Below are positions 23,501 through 38,500 of a DNA stretch of 64,000 bases, piece after piece. Source of the stretch: Saururus chinensis (lineage: Eukaryota > Streptophyta > Magnoliopsida > Piperales > Saururaceae). Position 1 is the first letter of the stretch. Each line of letters starts with the position of its first letter. The notes below the pieces were generated by a model. The model searched no databases. It saw only the letters and a list, made by a program, of their open reading frames with translations, and was not told the origin of the DNA. The translations under genes and the position numbers were made by a program. The stretch is taken from contig CP141140.1 of the NCBI GenBank assembly GCA_035235625.1, positions 53,315,351 through 53,379,350 of the forward strand, read 5' to 3'.

Positions 23501-26500
23501 CAATTTAGTTCTCACTACCATAGGTATTATTCTATTCAGAGGTAGCATTACTCCTCAAGCAGTCAGATTCAGGACTCAGAACCAGGGTAGAGTAAGAAGC
23601 TCCTGCCAAGGCCTTCTGATGCCGGACGGCATGTTGTAAAGAAGGGGAATGGGAAATTGAGGGATGGAGGGGTAGGGGATGGGCCTTGGAATCCACCAAG
23701 ATTCTGCCGGAATCCATCAGAGGAGCTTACCAGAATCCACCAACAGAGAAGAAAACCCTTCACTTTAAACTTAAAATCATCATCTCCTTTCATTAGTGAC
23801 TTTAGCCTCTTAAATAGGCTTTACAATAGGACTCCAATAGGAAATAAAGTACCCCACAAGACTCTTCCAAACTTAAAAAATAAAATCTAACCCAAAGTCC
23901 TAAATCAAATATAATCTCTTATCTTCTCACTAATTAAAATTTCCAATAAAACTATTAACTAATTTAAAGTCCTAAATATGATTAGAAAATCTTATACTAG
24001 TGGCCTTGTTTTTGGCATCCTACTTGTGGCTCTGCATCATTCTCCCTGGTTGGGAGATACCAACTCCTGTGAGTATAGCTCAATAGGTGTCGGGGTCGGC
24101 AAAGGTGGTCATCTGATTTTGCACCTGAAGTGGGAATAGGCCTGACAGCAAAGGATAAGCAAGCAATGGCATTGGGCCCACCATAATGTTGTCATGGAGG
24201 TGGACACGTGAAGCTGCAAATAGGCACCAAGCAAGTAGAAGTGAAGACCCTTAATGGAACTGGGCTGGACTGTGGTGAATGGAGCTGCAGCGACCTTCAA
24301 AGAAACAACACAAAGAACCGGACTCGCTATAGACTTGGGTAGAAGAAGACTGGAATGCCAATTGGTGGGTCCGAGGCTGTAATGAAACAAGAATTCCTGA
24401 AGACAGGTCTGGGACCGGGTATGGTGAAAGACGTGGCTTCAAAAGGTAGGTTTGGATCAGTTGCAAAATCAGGTTTGATACTGCATAAGGACAAATCAGA
24501 TCATTGTCTTCTTGTTCCAGTGGGTTGCCCTAACACAAAAAGAAGAGAAAACCATGGCCTTAGAGGCAGTTGTGTCTGCGGCGGAGGCAGCGGAACACCC
24601 ATTGAAGTTGAAACAACAGCCAGAAAAGCGAGCTTGAACATAAAAGCAATAAACTGGATTCTGGCTCGACAAACGAACAAAAAGGAGATCATAGAGTGTA
24701 TGCCATTGACCCAGAAACTTGAACAGAGGATAGTAGGGCATTGCCGGGAAACATAAAAGTAATAAACTGGATTCTGTCTCGACAAACGAACAAAAAAGAG
24801 CAAGCCATGGTCAATGACATACACCCTATGATCTCCTTTCATGCACATTAGGGTGTTGCTCTTTATACCATGCGTATTAATGGCCAAATGGCAAGACAAC
24901 TGGTCCTTGTGTTGGTAGACACCGGCAGAACAACAGGTCCTTGTTTATTACTAAGCCAGAATCCAGTTTATTGAAGTTGAAATTTCCCAGTGTCTACCAA
25001 CACAAGGACCTATTGTTTTGCCATTTGGCCATTAACGCACATGGTATAAAGAGCATCAACACCCTAACATGCATGAAAGAAGATCATAGGGTGTATGTCA
25101 TTGACCAACATGACTAAATCAGCATCAAACTCAGGAACAGGGCCCTCATCCTCCTCGGTAATAAGCATGTGAACTGCCTTGCAACAGTGGCTAGAGACAT
25201 ATTTTTCATCACAATTGTAACACAAGCCCTTGGAGTGGCAAGCAATCATCTCAACTTAAGATAACTTCTTAACATGAACAGTGGCAATGGCAGTTGTGGT
25301 AGACAGAGTACCTGAAGAGGAATTGCAGTGCAGGAAGACTAATGAGAGACCCGATTTGCCAACTTCTCAAATTCATCCACAAAATCCTGGACCGTGGTCA
25401 TCTGAAATACCCGCGAAAGTAACTTGTTAGAAATTTTGATAAGCAGAAGGTCCAAAGCAAACAAGCAAGATATACTCAAGATCATCCCATGTAGTACAAG
25501 GGTTGTGATGAAGATAATGGTCGAGCCAGCAGAAAGCATGACCCACTTTGTGGAATGAAGCCATATCAATTTTTCAACTGCAGGGGTCGGTGAAACCGGA
25601 AGAAACAGCGGGCACATGAGCTGATCCAGGTCATCACCGTTGAACATTGGAAAGGTGAGGCAGGCGGAATGGGCCTAAACACGCCCATCATCAGCTTCAT
25701 TTCGGGGATGATAGTCAACATGCTAACCATGACCTGTCAGACGATGATCTTCCCACCTAGGGTACTAATAATCGGCGTAGAAATGAGCAGCTTGTTTGTG
25801 TGGGCCATAATCAGGTGGAAGGTGGTGGTGGACAACACCCACTAGAGGAACATCAATTGGCAGAGGAGGTTGTATAATTGACACTCTATCATAAGCTTTT
25901 TCCAAATTAATAAAGGTCATATAGAGGTTTTATCTCCTATCCTTATACTTCTCAACTAATTATCATAACAAAAAAATAGCCTCGATTATTGGCTTCTCTG
26001 ACATAAAACCAAACTAGTTCTCAAGAAAAAAACTAATTAACTAATATGAGTCTGAATTTTTCATTTCATAACCCTTAGTACTAGTGTCACAATCAATTTA
26101 TAGGCTTCAAGCCTTTCCCTAATGAAAAGGAAACCTAAACTAGGCATTAAAGTACTCTCAGGAATCTACCACTATTAAATAATTCTAAACTAGGAAATTA
26201 ATAGATGATAAGAATCCTACCTTTAATCAAACATAACATTATTTGAATTCTACCTAAACTAGGAAATACTATAAAAGGGAATTTCTAATTGACTATGGTT
26301 CATAACAGAAGAAGTCGAGGCTGGAGGTTGGGCAGAGGTGGCAACCATGGTCAACAGAGATGTTGCTCGCTGCTTGTCTTCATTGGTGTTTGGAGTGGAG
26401 AAGGAAACAAGTCTGATTCTTTGTCATTGTGGTTGTGCCAGAACAAAGGGGCTGCCGACAACTTCTATTCCGCTGCTATGGTAGGTGTTGATGGCTGGGC

Positions 26501-29500
26501 TGACCAGCATCATTTGCTAGATTGGATCCTCTCTGTCTCATTGGTAAGGCTGGAAATGGACAGAACCATGGCATCGACTTCTCTAGCATCAACCTCCTCT
26601 TCATCTTTGAAATCGACTGGTCAATCATAACTTGTCAACTCCCCATCTTCATCACCATCCCTTCCTTATGTTCAAAGAGAAACACCCATTATCCCGATTC
26701 TTACCAGCGTCCTTGGCAAGTTAAAAGTTTTTACTACTGAGATCAGGTGCATGGTCAGGCATGTCACCACCATCAACCAATTTGCTCCTTAGATAAATTC
26801 TCTACCTTGCTAACACCATCTCAGGAAGGGCCAAGTCCATGCTCATCTCAAATCGCAACCTTACAACAGATTGAGAAAAAAAGAAAGGTGCACACATCAA
26901 GAGTAGGGTGGCAGCTCATTGTAAGATAACCATGTTTAGTTCGAAATCTTTTTTTTTCACTTTAATATTCTAATATCTCCCATCACATGCAAGCGTCCAT
27001 CAAATTTAGCCATGTAGAATACAATTGCGTTATAAATGCCTCCATTGAAACTTGAACCCAGGACGTCCAAGAACCTAGAGCTCTGATACCATGTAAGATA
27101 ACCATATTTCCCAAAAGCTTGAGTAATTAGAAATGGGAAATCTTATTTTTTTTCTTTTATATTCTAACACTCATAACCAAAGCATAGACTTTTTGTCTAA
27201 AATGCCTGACTACAGCATTTTTGCAGTGTTTTAAAAGCACTTATTCTTGGCATGCTCCAAGCATGCTATAAAAATGCTTTCCTCACCGGCGTTGGCAATA
27301 ATAACAAAAATGCTTTATTTTGAACAGACACAATTGCCCTAAAACTCATACATAAACATGAGCAATTTGTAAGAATATACCACTACGAAATTCTTCAAAG
27401 AATTTTCATAGAGCTCACCTGAAACCCAATATGTAACCTCTTTCCACCTTTGTGGTACGGTATAATAACTGGGCGCTTGCTGACATTCTCTTTACAAACA
27501 AGTGGCTCTACTCTGCACAAAGCCCACCCTAGGTTCAAACAATTTGTACCAGTGCAACAGAAAAAGCAAAAGAAAATTCACATAATTATGCCACATAGTA
27601 CAACATAGTTTGGGTCTATTATTTAAAGTTCTCTACTGTAAATAGGTCAGAATTCCCCTTCATTGTATCCATAATTATTTAACGTCTCTCAGATGGGAAA
27701 AGATAACTACAGATATTCATATACTCCCCTTCCAAATTGATTACCATATTTTACAAATAACATTTTTTTAAGCTCAGTCAACTAATGCAATTTATTGTAC
27801 ACTAGCTAATATATAGTCAGACAATGCCCAATGAAATTGGCAGCCATAAACTTATCTCGTAATGGGATGAAAATAGTGGAGGCATTCTTGCTTACTGCCT
27901 TGTAATCCACAAGCGAACAAATTGACACACACAGAGAAAATTGTGACAATATTTAAGGGACAGAGCGAGGGGGAAAAAGAACACCTATTAGAGCTGTCGA
28001 CACTTTAAAAGTATCACAAAACCAAAAAAAAAGGAAAAGATTTTTTAAATTTAAAATAAAAAAGGCCATCTCAAGGACAAACAGTCAATAATGCAGCCGA
28101 TATTTTTAGTGACAAATTCAGAAATTATGAAGTAAAATACAAACCTATATGCCACAGGATCAAATGGATGAAATATATTGAACATCTGGCGACAAGCTGG
28201 CACCTCTTCAGTTATTTTTTCATCTTGCCAATAATCTTGCCCTTCCCCTAAACAAGTTAAAAAATGAGAGTCTTAATTAATGCCAGATGCACTTTAATAC
28301 ACCAAACTCAAATATACAACATGAAAATCCTCAAAAGAAAATTGCAATATTTGAAGAATAGAAAAAGTGTTGCCAAACAGATTAGTCATTTATCCCCCTC
28401 ATGACCTCCATTTATTTCAAACTTATCTTTCTTCTATAAATTGCCATATCAAGTGGAAGAAGGAACATAAACAATATTTTTGCCTATTATGCATATCTAG
28501 ATCTCGAACAGTCAGTGTGTGTCGTGACTATCCAAGAGACTTGACCTGGAAGATTGCCTAATGTCCAAAACAAATGGGTAGGGAGCCTGATAAGACACGC
28601 CTGGATCTGAAAGCAATGTAGGACAAACCCAATTTGTCAGAAGCTAACCAAGGAAGGTCAACCTTTGCAGGGTGGAACTGGTCCAGTTCGGCGGGCACAA
28701 CCCCAACAAAGACTCTGGAAGATTGTCTCCCCCACGGAACATGTTGCCCTAGTGCTGCCAGTGTGCAGTGGAGATGGAACATGTTGCCCTAGCGCCACCA
28801 GTGTGTAGTGGTGCAGATCCATGGCTGGCAAAATTACGTTGTTCAGTCATGAAGAGTCCCTCCGGTATTGTCCAGAGGAAAAGAAGTGTGCGGCAAGGAG
28901 CAAATAATCTGCATCCTACAAAGGCCACCTTCAAAGAGGAGACTGCACAGGAGAAACAAAGGCTTCCGCTGATGGTTGGTCGCCCTTTGCTGGCATTGGA
29001 TTCATGCCATCCTCCACTGTGACTCTTTCTCTTTGGCCTCCTCCATGGCCTGGTTTTGCAGCACTGCCATCAGCCCCTCTAGCCTCCTCCACAGGCTGGT
29101 TTTGCAGCACTTCCATCGGCCCTTCTTGTAAGTGGTCTCCCATCATACTGTGCAGTGTTGCCTCGTCGAAAACAGCAACGGTGACAGATCTGGTTGATCT
29201 TCCTGATTGGACTTCAATGGTTGTGGAATGGTCAGTGGCTGCGATAAGGCCAGCTGCTGATCATTCTCATACACTGGCACTGACACATTGCAGGGGTTCG
29301 GCAGGACAAACGGTGATGGATCTGCTTCAAGTTCTGGCTGAGGATGGGAGCATTGCCCAACATTCTCTTGTGCTTGTGGAGAGCCTTGAATGCACAGTTT
29401 CATGGCTTTCTGTAAGAACTGCTCCATTCAATTGAAGCACTGCTCCATGCGATTGAAGTGCTTCTGCATTTGCTGATTATGGTCTTCGAGATAGACACCT

Positions 29501-32500
29501 TGAATCATAATTTTAGAGATAAAACAAGCCAATTCTATAAATCAACCTAGCTCCGATACCAGTGTTGTGTACCTTACACAGCAAAAGAGATAGGAATGTT
29601 GGATGAAGGGGATACAAAAGACCCGCCCGCAATGTTATGGATCGTAATTAGGATGTTTTAAATTAGGCAATTTGTCTTCATTAGGCAGTTACTTCATTAG
29701 GTAGTTTCCTTTATTAGTTCAGGTCTAATTAGGAATCTCTACTACTATGTAAGACTGCCCTGTTGGAAAAGCAATGAGAAATCAGTTACTCTAATCCCTC
29801 CTCTCTTCCTGTCATCCTTTTCTCTCTGCCTTTCGTCCTTTCACTGGTTCGACTTGAACCAGTGGAAGATCCTCCCTCTCTTCGTTCCCCATTCTCCCAA
29901 TTTCAGGACTTTGAATTGCAGGGTTCATAACATATCCCTGTGGGCAGACAACGATGGTGCAGACCAAGAGTATGCCAGCCAATCTTCTTCCCAGGGCCCA
30001 GAAGGGGCGTCTGCTGGTCTGAAAGGTGGCTGTACTTCAGATCCTGCCCTGCTACATATTTTCACAGAACTACTCCAGGAATTTCGCCTCCTCCGCTCGG
30101 AACAACAGGCTTCATTCGAGAAGTTAGCCAGTCTCCCGGCTTGGACTCCATCTAGTGAGCCCCGGCGGGAAAATGTTGGGGGACAAAGAGGACAGAGGTC
30201 GCTGTGGCCTGCAGCCGCAGCCGCCGCCGCAGCGACCAGTGCACCCGCCCACCTCTGGGCCGCGTGTGCCGCTGGTTGCAGCGGGTCATCCAGAGGCAAC
30301 CCAACCCATCTCCACGACACCCCATGCCTCCGGACCGGCACCAGGGATGGGTGTTTCTGGTCAGTCCCCAGCAGGTGGAATTGCGTCGCACACACCTCTT
30401 CCCAAGGGCCAACCTTTCCCTGCTGCTGAACATGAGGATTTACTAGGTGCACCGGACGCTAAATGGGACGAACTAGAGGCTCTCAGGACGCAAGGGGAAT
30501 CGTCACGTCTTCCTCGAATGGCTGAAACACGACTGGCACGCATGCAGTTTCCTAAGTGCACTGGAGAAGATAACCCAATTGATTGGGTTTATCGGGCTGA
30601 GAAATTTTTTGCGTACCAAGGGACTACATGTGATGAGGAAAAATTGCACATCGCTGCATTTCACTTGGAGGGCGATGCCTTAGTCTGGTTCCAGTATTTT
30701 GAACAAGAAGTGCCACAGTCGTCCCAGCAAAGGTTCACTAAAGAATTATGCGCGCAGTTTGGGCCGAACAACTTTGCTGATTTTAATGAACTTTTATCCT
30801 CATTGTCCCAAACTTCTACTATGGTGCCTATCAGATTGAATTTATGCGGGTGGCTACTAGGCTTCCACACTGGACACAAGAAGCATTAGTGGGGACCTTT
30901 CGCCGAGGCCTCAAACCTGAGACTGCTAATGAGATTCGCCATTTTGATTGCCCCACTATGCACGACATTATTCAACATGCTCGCATTCAGGAGAAGCTGA
31001 GCCGGCAGAAGAGGAATTTTTGACTGGTCGGCCCACTCCAGAACCGCCCCGGGGCAGCCCCCCTCAGATTACTCGGCCATGGTTGCCAGCTTTACGATAC
31101 TATCCCAGGTACTTCTGTTCCCTTTCACCGCTTGTCTCAGGCCCAAATGGAGGAGCGACGCTCAAAGGGGTTATGTTTCAACTACGACGAGCAATATTCG
31201 CCTAGTCATCGTTGCAAAACCCCCCCTATTGCTCTTATTTTGGAGGAGGCTTGGGATGATGCCACAGGCTGGGAACCTCCTGCTCCTTCAAATGTTCTTC
31301 CGGAGATCTCCTTGCATGCTTTTTCTAGATGTATACTCCTCAGATGATGCGTGTCCAGGGATTTCTTAAGCGGCAACAGGTGGCAGTGCTCATTGACAGT
31401 GACAGTACACAATTTTATTAATGACCGGATTGCACAGAGTTTAGGCTGCCATATTTCAAATTCCACTCCCTTTGATGTGTTGATAGGCAATGGGAAACAC
31501 CTTCGTAGCACAGGAGTTTGTCCGCGTGCTAAGTTATTCATCCAGGGCCATAATTTTGTTTCGGACCTTTACTTATTACCGACCAAGGGAGCTGACATTG
31601 CACTGGCCATTCAGTGGTTGCAAGAACTAGGGGATGTCACATGGAACTTCCACCAAATAATCATGGAGTTCAACTTGGGAGGCCAACGGGTGTGTCTTCA
31701 GGGGTCTGCTCCGGGCACACTCCACTCTGCACAGGACCTCGGCTCTTTTTTTCATTGCACTCATCAGGGCCTCTTACTTCAGTTAATGGTCCAGAACACC
31801 ATAGATTCATCCGCGGTACCTGATGATCTCGCTCTCTTGGATGCCTACTCTACCCTCTTTGCTGAGCCTACCGGCTTGCCACTTATCATGTCCCATAATC
31901 ATTGTATTCCAGTTCGGTCTGATGCCTCCTTGGCGAATGTTTGTCCTTACAGGTACCCGCAAATTCAAAAGAATGAAATTGAAAAATTAGTCTTTGAAAT
32001 GTTAGATGCCGACATCATTTACCCTAGCACTAGTTCCTATTCCTCCCTTGTTTTGCTGGTTCGCAAGAAAGATGGGTCTTGACGGTTTTATGTAGATTAT
32101 CGGGCACTCAATGCTATGACACTTTAGGATAAATTCCCCATTCCCATCATTGAAGAACTTTTGGATGAACTGGGCGGCTCACACTATTTTTCTAAGCTAG
32201 ATTTGCATTTTGGATATCATCATATTCGAATGCATCCTGCTAACATTCATAAGATGGCTTTCTGTACTCATGACGGACACTTTGAATTTTTGGTAATGCC
32301 TTTCAGCCTCAGTAATGTACCTTCTACTTTTCAGTCTTATGAATGAGGTGTTTCGCCCTTACTTGCACCATTTTGTGTTGGGTTTTTTTTACGATATATT
32401 GATCTACAGCCCAACATGGGAGACTCAACCCATCTCCGTTGTGTCCTTGCCCTTTTGGAGCATCATTCCCTCATCCTTAAGAGGTCCAAATGTGTTTTTG

Positions 32501-35500
32501 GTACTACTCAGGTTGATTATTTGGGGCATCTTATTATAGGCGAGGCAGTATCGACTAATCAGGCTAAGGTGGCTGCTATGGAGTGGCCCATTCCAACATC
32601 TCCTAAGGCTTTAGGTGGATTTTTGGGTCTCACTGGTTATTATTATCATTTTATTTCACAATACGGGATCATTGCCGCCCCTCTCACAGCCCTGCTAAAA
32701 AAGGGCTCCTTTTATTGGTCTTCTGATGCTCAAGCCGCTTTTGATACTCTTAAAGCGGCCATGTTGTATGTGAGAAATTGAACCGATACTTTTCTATTAC
32801 TTTGTATGATATTTATACATTATAGAGTTCATAGGGATTCAATTCCCTTGACTCAGTCATATTTACAACAGGAAGAGCAACGTGGTTACAACAGATAGAT
32901 GATGATCTTTCTGTTGAACTTACCTAGTCTACGCATCTCACATATTGAGGAAAGCTGATTCTCAGCTTTCCTTACAGCCCCCCTCAAGCTCATGAGGGAG
33001 TTCACGCAGCATGAGCTTGTCTCTAAGCAGCAAGAAGCGAGGACTGGCCAAGGACTTGGTGAAAATGTCTACCACTTGATGCAACCCAGGTGTGTCACTC
33101 GGATAGTTCCATTGAGCACATGTTCTCTGACAAAGTGGACATCTATATCAATGTGTTTTGTCCGAGTATGGAAGACAAGATTTTTGGCCATGTATAGAGC
33201 ACTAACATTGTCACATAGAATGGCCGGTGGAGATGAAATATGCACCCAAAGACTGCAAAGAAGATGAGTTATCCACAGGACTTCAGCAGTAGTGGCAGCA
33301 AGGGCACGATACTCAGCCTCAGAGCTAGACCTAGAAACAGTGGGTTGCTTTTGGCAGCCCGGGAAATCAAGTTTTGACCAAGATAAACTGCATAACCAGT
33401 GATGGATTGGCAAGTATCAGGGCAACCTGCCCAATTAGCATCAGAATAGGCTCGCAAGGAGAGGTCCTTGGACTGATGAAACTGGAGGCCGAAGGAAATG
33501 GTACCCTTGACATAACAAAAACTATGCATGACAGCTTCAAGATGGACTTGGCATGGGGTGTGCATGAATTGGCAGACGTGGTTGACAGCAAAGGCAAGAT
33601 CAGGTCGACTGAGAGTAAGGTACTGGAGGCTCCCCACCATTTGCCTATAGGTAGATGAATCTGCAAGAGGAGGTGACCCGTGCACAGAAAGGTGGAGTCT
33701 GGCTGCTAGGGGGCTTTTAGGAGGCTTAATGCCTAACAAATCAAACCACTCCAAGAGTTGGAGAGCATAATGAGCCTGAGAGAGCATCAAAGATGAGCCA
33801 GATCTATGAACCTGCATCCCAAGAAATAAGTGTAAAGGGCCTAGATCCTTCATATTGGCAGTAAGCCACTTGAGGAGGCAGGAAGACGAGCTAGTAAGAA
33901 TGATATCGTCGACATATAGCAAGAGTAGGAGAGTCTAAGACTCATGTTGCCAGAGGAACAAGGATGTATCAAATGGGCAGCTGACAAAGCCAAGTTGTAG
34001 AAGAAAATTGGTGAATTTAATGTACCACGCCCGTGGCGCCTGCTTGAGCCCATACAGAGCCTTGTGCAAGCAATAGACATGAGAGGGATGCATAGAATCT
34101 ACAAAGCCAGGAGGTTGTTGGAGATAGACTTCCTCTTGAAGATCACCATGGAGAAATGCATTCTTAACATCTAGTTGTTGAAGAGGCCAGTTATAGGTAG
34201 TAGCAAGAGCAAGAATCAGACGTATAGTAGTGGCCTTGACAACCGGACTAAATATCTCCTCAAAGTCAAAACCCGCCCGCTGGTTATAGCCCTTGGCCAC
34301 AAGTCGGGCTTTGTAGCGTTCCACAGAACCATCCCCATTTTGTTTACTTTAAAAACCCACTTGCATCCGACCACATTCATAGAAGGCTGAAAGGGAACTA
34401 GGGTCTATGTCGCATTACGTTGAAGGGCAATAATTTCCTCTTGCATAGCCTGGACCCACCGTGGGTCCTTAGCAGCCTGGCGATAGGTTGTGGGCTCCAC
34501 TGGCATGTGTTGGGAGGCAGCAAGAAGAGCTATTGGGAGTGGATAGTGACTCGCTAGAAGACCCTTGGTCCGCTGGGTGCCATCACGAGTCCTAGTCACC
34601 ATAGGATGATGGGTGGTAGGAGCAGCGGGTAGGGAAGGAGCTGATGGGGCAACAATCTCCAAGGTGGGATGATCAAATGCAAGGGCTAGATCAGAGACAT
34701 TCTGAGTGCACCCAGAAGAGCACCCTGTAGACAGCAGAGCTGAGAGAAGTGTCATAGCAGGCTCCAAGTTCTATGAAGGCTGCAGCATCATAGAGGAAGT
34801 TGGCGGTGGAGCAGATGAACGGCAATGATAGACCTTAAGCGGTGCCATAGAGGAAGGGGGAGCAGGCAACGGCAGGGAAGACAAGACGGGTGTCGCAACA
34901 TCAGAATCCAGCAAGATGTCTTTAAGTAATGTCAAGGGAAAACGCTGCACTTTGAACTGAGAGGCAGAGGATTGTCCAGGAGCGCCCTTGGTGGGATAAG
35001 GAAACACCTGTTCAACAAAAGAAACATGGCCTGAAATATATAAGCGGCCTGTGAGAGGGTCGAGGCATCTATACCCCTTGTGACAACCACCGTAGCCCAA
35101 GAAAATACACTCGATGGTCTTGTAATCAAGTTTACCCTGTCCAAACGGCTGAAGATAGGGATAACAAGCACACCCAAATGTCCGAAGATGAGCATAAGGC
35201 TTAGACTGAAACAAAATCTCATAAGGTGACTTGCCGGCAAGTGTCTTGGATGGAAGACGATTAATCAAATACACTGCAGTGGAGAAGCAATACTGCCAAA
35301 AAAATTTAGGGAGATGAGCATGGGCCGTGAGAGTAAGCCCTGTTTCGACCACATGACGGTGCTTCCACTCAGCCATGCCATTTTGTTCTGGTGTCCCAAG
35401 GCAGAAGAGGAGATGAATAATGCCTTGTGTCTTAAGAAAATTCTGAAGAGTATGGCTGATATACTCTCCCCCACCATCTGATTGAATGAATTGTACCTTT

Positions 35501-38500
35501 GCATAAAACTGACACTGAAGGTAATTGAGAAAGTTAATAAATATAGATGGAACTTCAGATTTCCGACGCATAGGGAAAAACCAGGTAAAGCGGGAGCATT
35601 CGTCCATGATTAATAAATAGTAGTGAAAACCTTCCAGAGAGGGGATGGGAGAGGGGCCCCATACATCAGTGTGCAAATGACTAAAACAAGTGCTGGAATA
35701 AGAAACACGTCTTTCAAATGGTAATTTAGATACTTTGCCAAGTGTACAACTGTCACAAGCATTATTAGACAGAGACAGAGAAAAATGAAGAGAGGAAGCC
35801 AGTGTCTTCATTATTGTGGGAGAGGGGTGACCAAACAGGCATGCCACACTTCAAAACCAGCTTTATGGGAGAGAAGGCCAACAAGTTGCTTGTCATCAGC
35901 TGCAGGAATGCCAACACGGTAGAGACCACCCATTCTAGGCCTGGCCAGAAGTATCCGTCTGCTCTGCACATCATTAACAGTGAACCCCCATGCATAAAAA
36001 ATAAAACAATTGTTGTCCCGAGTCAACAGTGACACACAGAGGATTCTTAGTAAGACCAGGAACGAAGAGAACTTTTTCCAATTTAGGAGAGGCAGGAAAT
36101 AAAGTAACAGAACCAGTATGAGAAATGGATAGAGCTGCACCATTGCCTACATAAACTTTATCTTTCCCGAAGTTAGGAGTTATACCATCAACTTGGGCAG
36201 AATCTGAAGTCATATGATTCGTTGCTGCGCCAGTGTCTGGGTACCAGCCATTGTCATGTTGGTCAGCCAAGTGAAGTGCAGAGAAAGACTGAATAGGATC
36301 GGAAGAGCCAGCTTGACAAGCATCAGCCTTGTGATTTGGATGTCCACACTGATAGCAATAAACCGAAGAATAGTCACTAGTGATCGGGGCAGCACGAGGA
36401 CGCCCACATCGGGACCCATCGCATCCCCGGCCTGCCGTCATGGAAGCAGCAGGATTGGGCCGTCCATGCGACTGAGAAGGTGGGAGAGCACTACTGGAAC
36501 GTCCCCCTCCACTAGACCCTCCATGATGGGTAGCAGGTCGAGGAGAAGGAGAGGATTTGGATGTCAGCAAGGCCAGGGAGGAAGCTGCTGCTGCCCATGG
36601 AGTCGCATCCCAGAGTCCAGAAGCAGAGCAGCCACTTCATCGACTGTAGGAAATTCACGAGCCACATGAATTGCAGCACAAGCAGGATCATATTCAGGAC
36701 CAAGTCCCTTTAGCAAAAGGATGATGAAATCATCGTCGTCAACAGGCTTTCCGGCTATGGCAAGAGTATGCACCAGAGAGCGAGCCTTGTTGATGTACTC
36801 AGTGATAGAAAGGGAGCCCTTAGAGAGACTGTGGAGCTCGCCTTTGACACCTTGGATGCGGAAGCGAGTCATCTTTCCACAGAGAACCTCCATTGTTGCC
36901 CAGAAACTATGAGCAGACTTGCAGTGTGCAACCTGAGGCAGCACATCTTCAGAAACCGAGGTGGCCAACCACGCAAGGACCATCTGATTCAGACGAAACC
37001 AGGCACCAACTGAAGCATCATCGTCATCACCGGCAGGTCGAACCATGCCTTGAACATGCCCTATGAGGTCGTGACAGCAGAGCACTGGTAAGACTTGCAT
37101 TTTTTACAAAGACCTCCTGAGAAATATTCTTCACGGATGGAAGAGGAACAGGGGTGATAGGACTGGCCGAATCCAGCAAGGGAGAGGCGGATGTGGCAGC
37201 CAAAGACATGATGCCAGAAAAAGTTGAAAGAACACAGGAAGAGGATCAATTTTAGTCTGATACCATGTGAGAAATTGAACCGATACTTTTCTATTACTTT
37301 GTATGATATTTATACATTACAGAATTCATAGGGATTCAGTTCCCTTGACTCGGTCATATTTACAACAGGAAGAGCAAAGTGGTTACAACAGATAGATGAC
37401 GATCTTTCTATTGAACTTACCTAGTCTACATATCTCACATATTGATTCTCAGCTTTCCTTACATCGTCCGCCCCCGTCATCGCATTACCTGATTTTCATC
37501 AGCCTTTTGTTGTTGAGACAGATGCATCAGAGTCTGGATTAGGAGCCATACTATTACAGTCTAGCCGTCCCACTGCCTTCTTCAGCAAAGCACTATCTTG
37601 GCATTCCCTTTTATTATCTGCTTATGAGTGGGAGATGCCAACGATTGTTCATGCAATTACTAAGTGGCACCCTTATCTATTCGGTCGGCATTTTATTATC
37701 CGCACTCATTAGCCGCTGAAATATATGTTGGAGCAACACATCCCTACTCCGGCCAGCAGCGTTGGATTTCTAAACTCTTAGGGTATGATTATGAGTTGGC
37801 TTATAAGAAGGGGTTTGAAAATGTTGTTGTTGATGCTCTCTCCAGGCAATTTGCCACAGCCCAGGATATGACTTTATCTGGCCAACTCCATCAAGGCGTA
37901 TTCTCGGGACTCAGAGGCTGTGACCTTACTAGATCGCTTGCGAGCTGACCCTACCTGTATGCCCTCTTTTGTTTTGCAGGGTGACTTGTTATTTTGGAAG
38001 GATCGTCTATGGGTTCCGAATAATACTCCGCTCTGCCTTGCCATACTCTCTCATTTCCATGACTCCCCTTTTGCTAGACATGAAGGGTCATTTCGTACCT
38101 ACAAATCGGTGACTCAGAGTTTTTTGTGGCATGGTATATGCCGTGCGATTCATGCTTGTTGCATCTTGCAATGTTTGCCAATGTGCCAAGGCTTCTACTA
38201 AGGCTCCCGCGGGGTTACTCCAACCTCTACCTATTCCAAAGTGCATATGGGAGGATGTTTCTATGGATTTCATTGAAGCTTTGCCGTTAGTTTAAAGGAA
38301 ATCGTTACTATGGTCGTGGTGGATCGGTTGTCTAAATATGCTCATTTCAGCCCTCTCGGCCATCCATTCACAGCTAAGGATGTGGTAGCGATCTATGCTC
38401 GTGATGTGGCAAAACTTCATGGTATACCGCGCACCATTGTCTTCAACCGTGATCGCATTTTTGTTTCCCATTTTGGTAGGAATTCTTTGCTCTCCACGGT

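Larger units (their letters stand above)
32769..37463 (-). mobile_element. Ty1/Copia element inserted in the chromovirus polymerase
   Basis: 4695 bp on the minus strand. The 5' LTR is 37266-37463 and the 3' LTR 32769-32976. The primer site TGGTATCAGA is directly next to the 5' LTR, and a polypurine tract (GAGGGGGGC) directly before the 3' LTR. Domain order gag, protease, integrase, RT, RNase H is diagnostic of Copia. Flanks TTGTA and TCGTC match at three of five positions; they fit one target, as chromovirus coding resumes after removing one copy. Most domains are long and open, but a few frameshifts and stops break the polyprotein. Confidence 0.92.

Noticed and set aside
29925-30452. 175-codon minus-strand frame
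   Set aside because: Antisense shadow of the chromovirus gag region.
36214-36669. 151-codon plus-strand frame rich in Arg and Ser
   Set aside because: Antisense of the Copia gag region.
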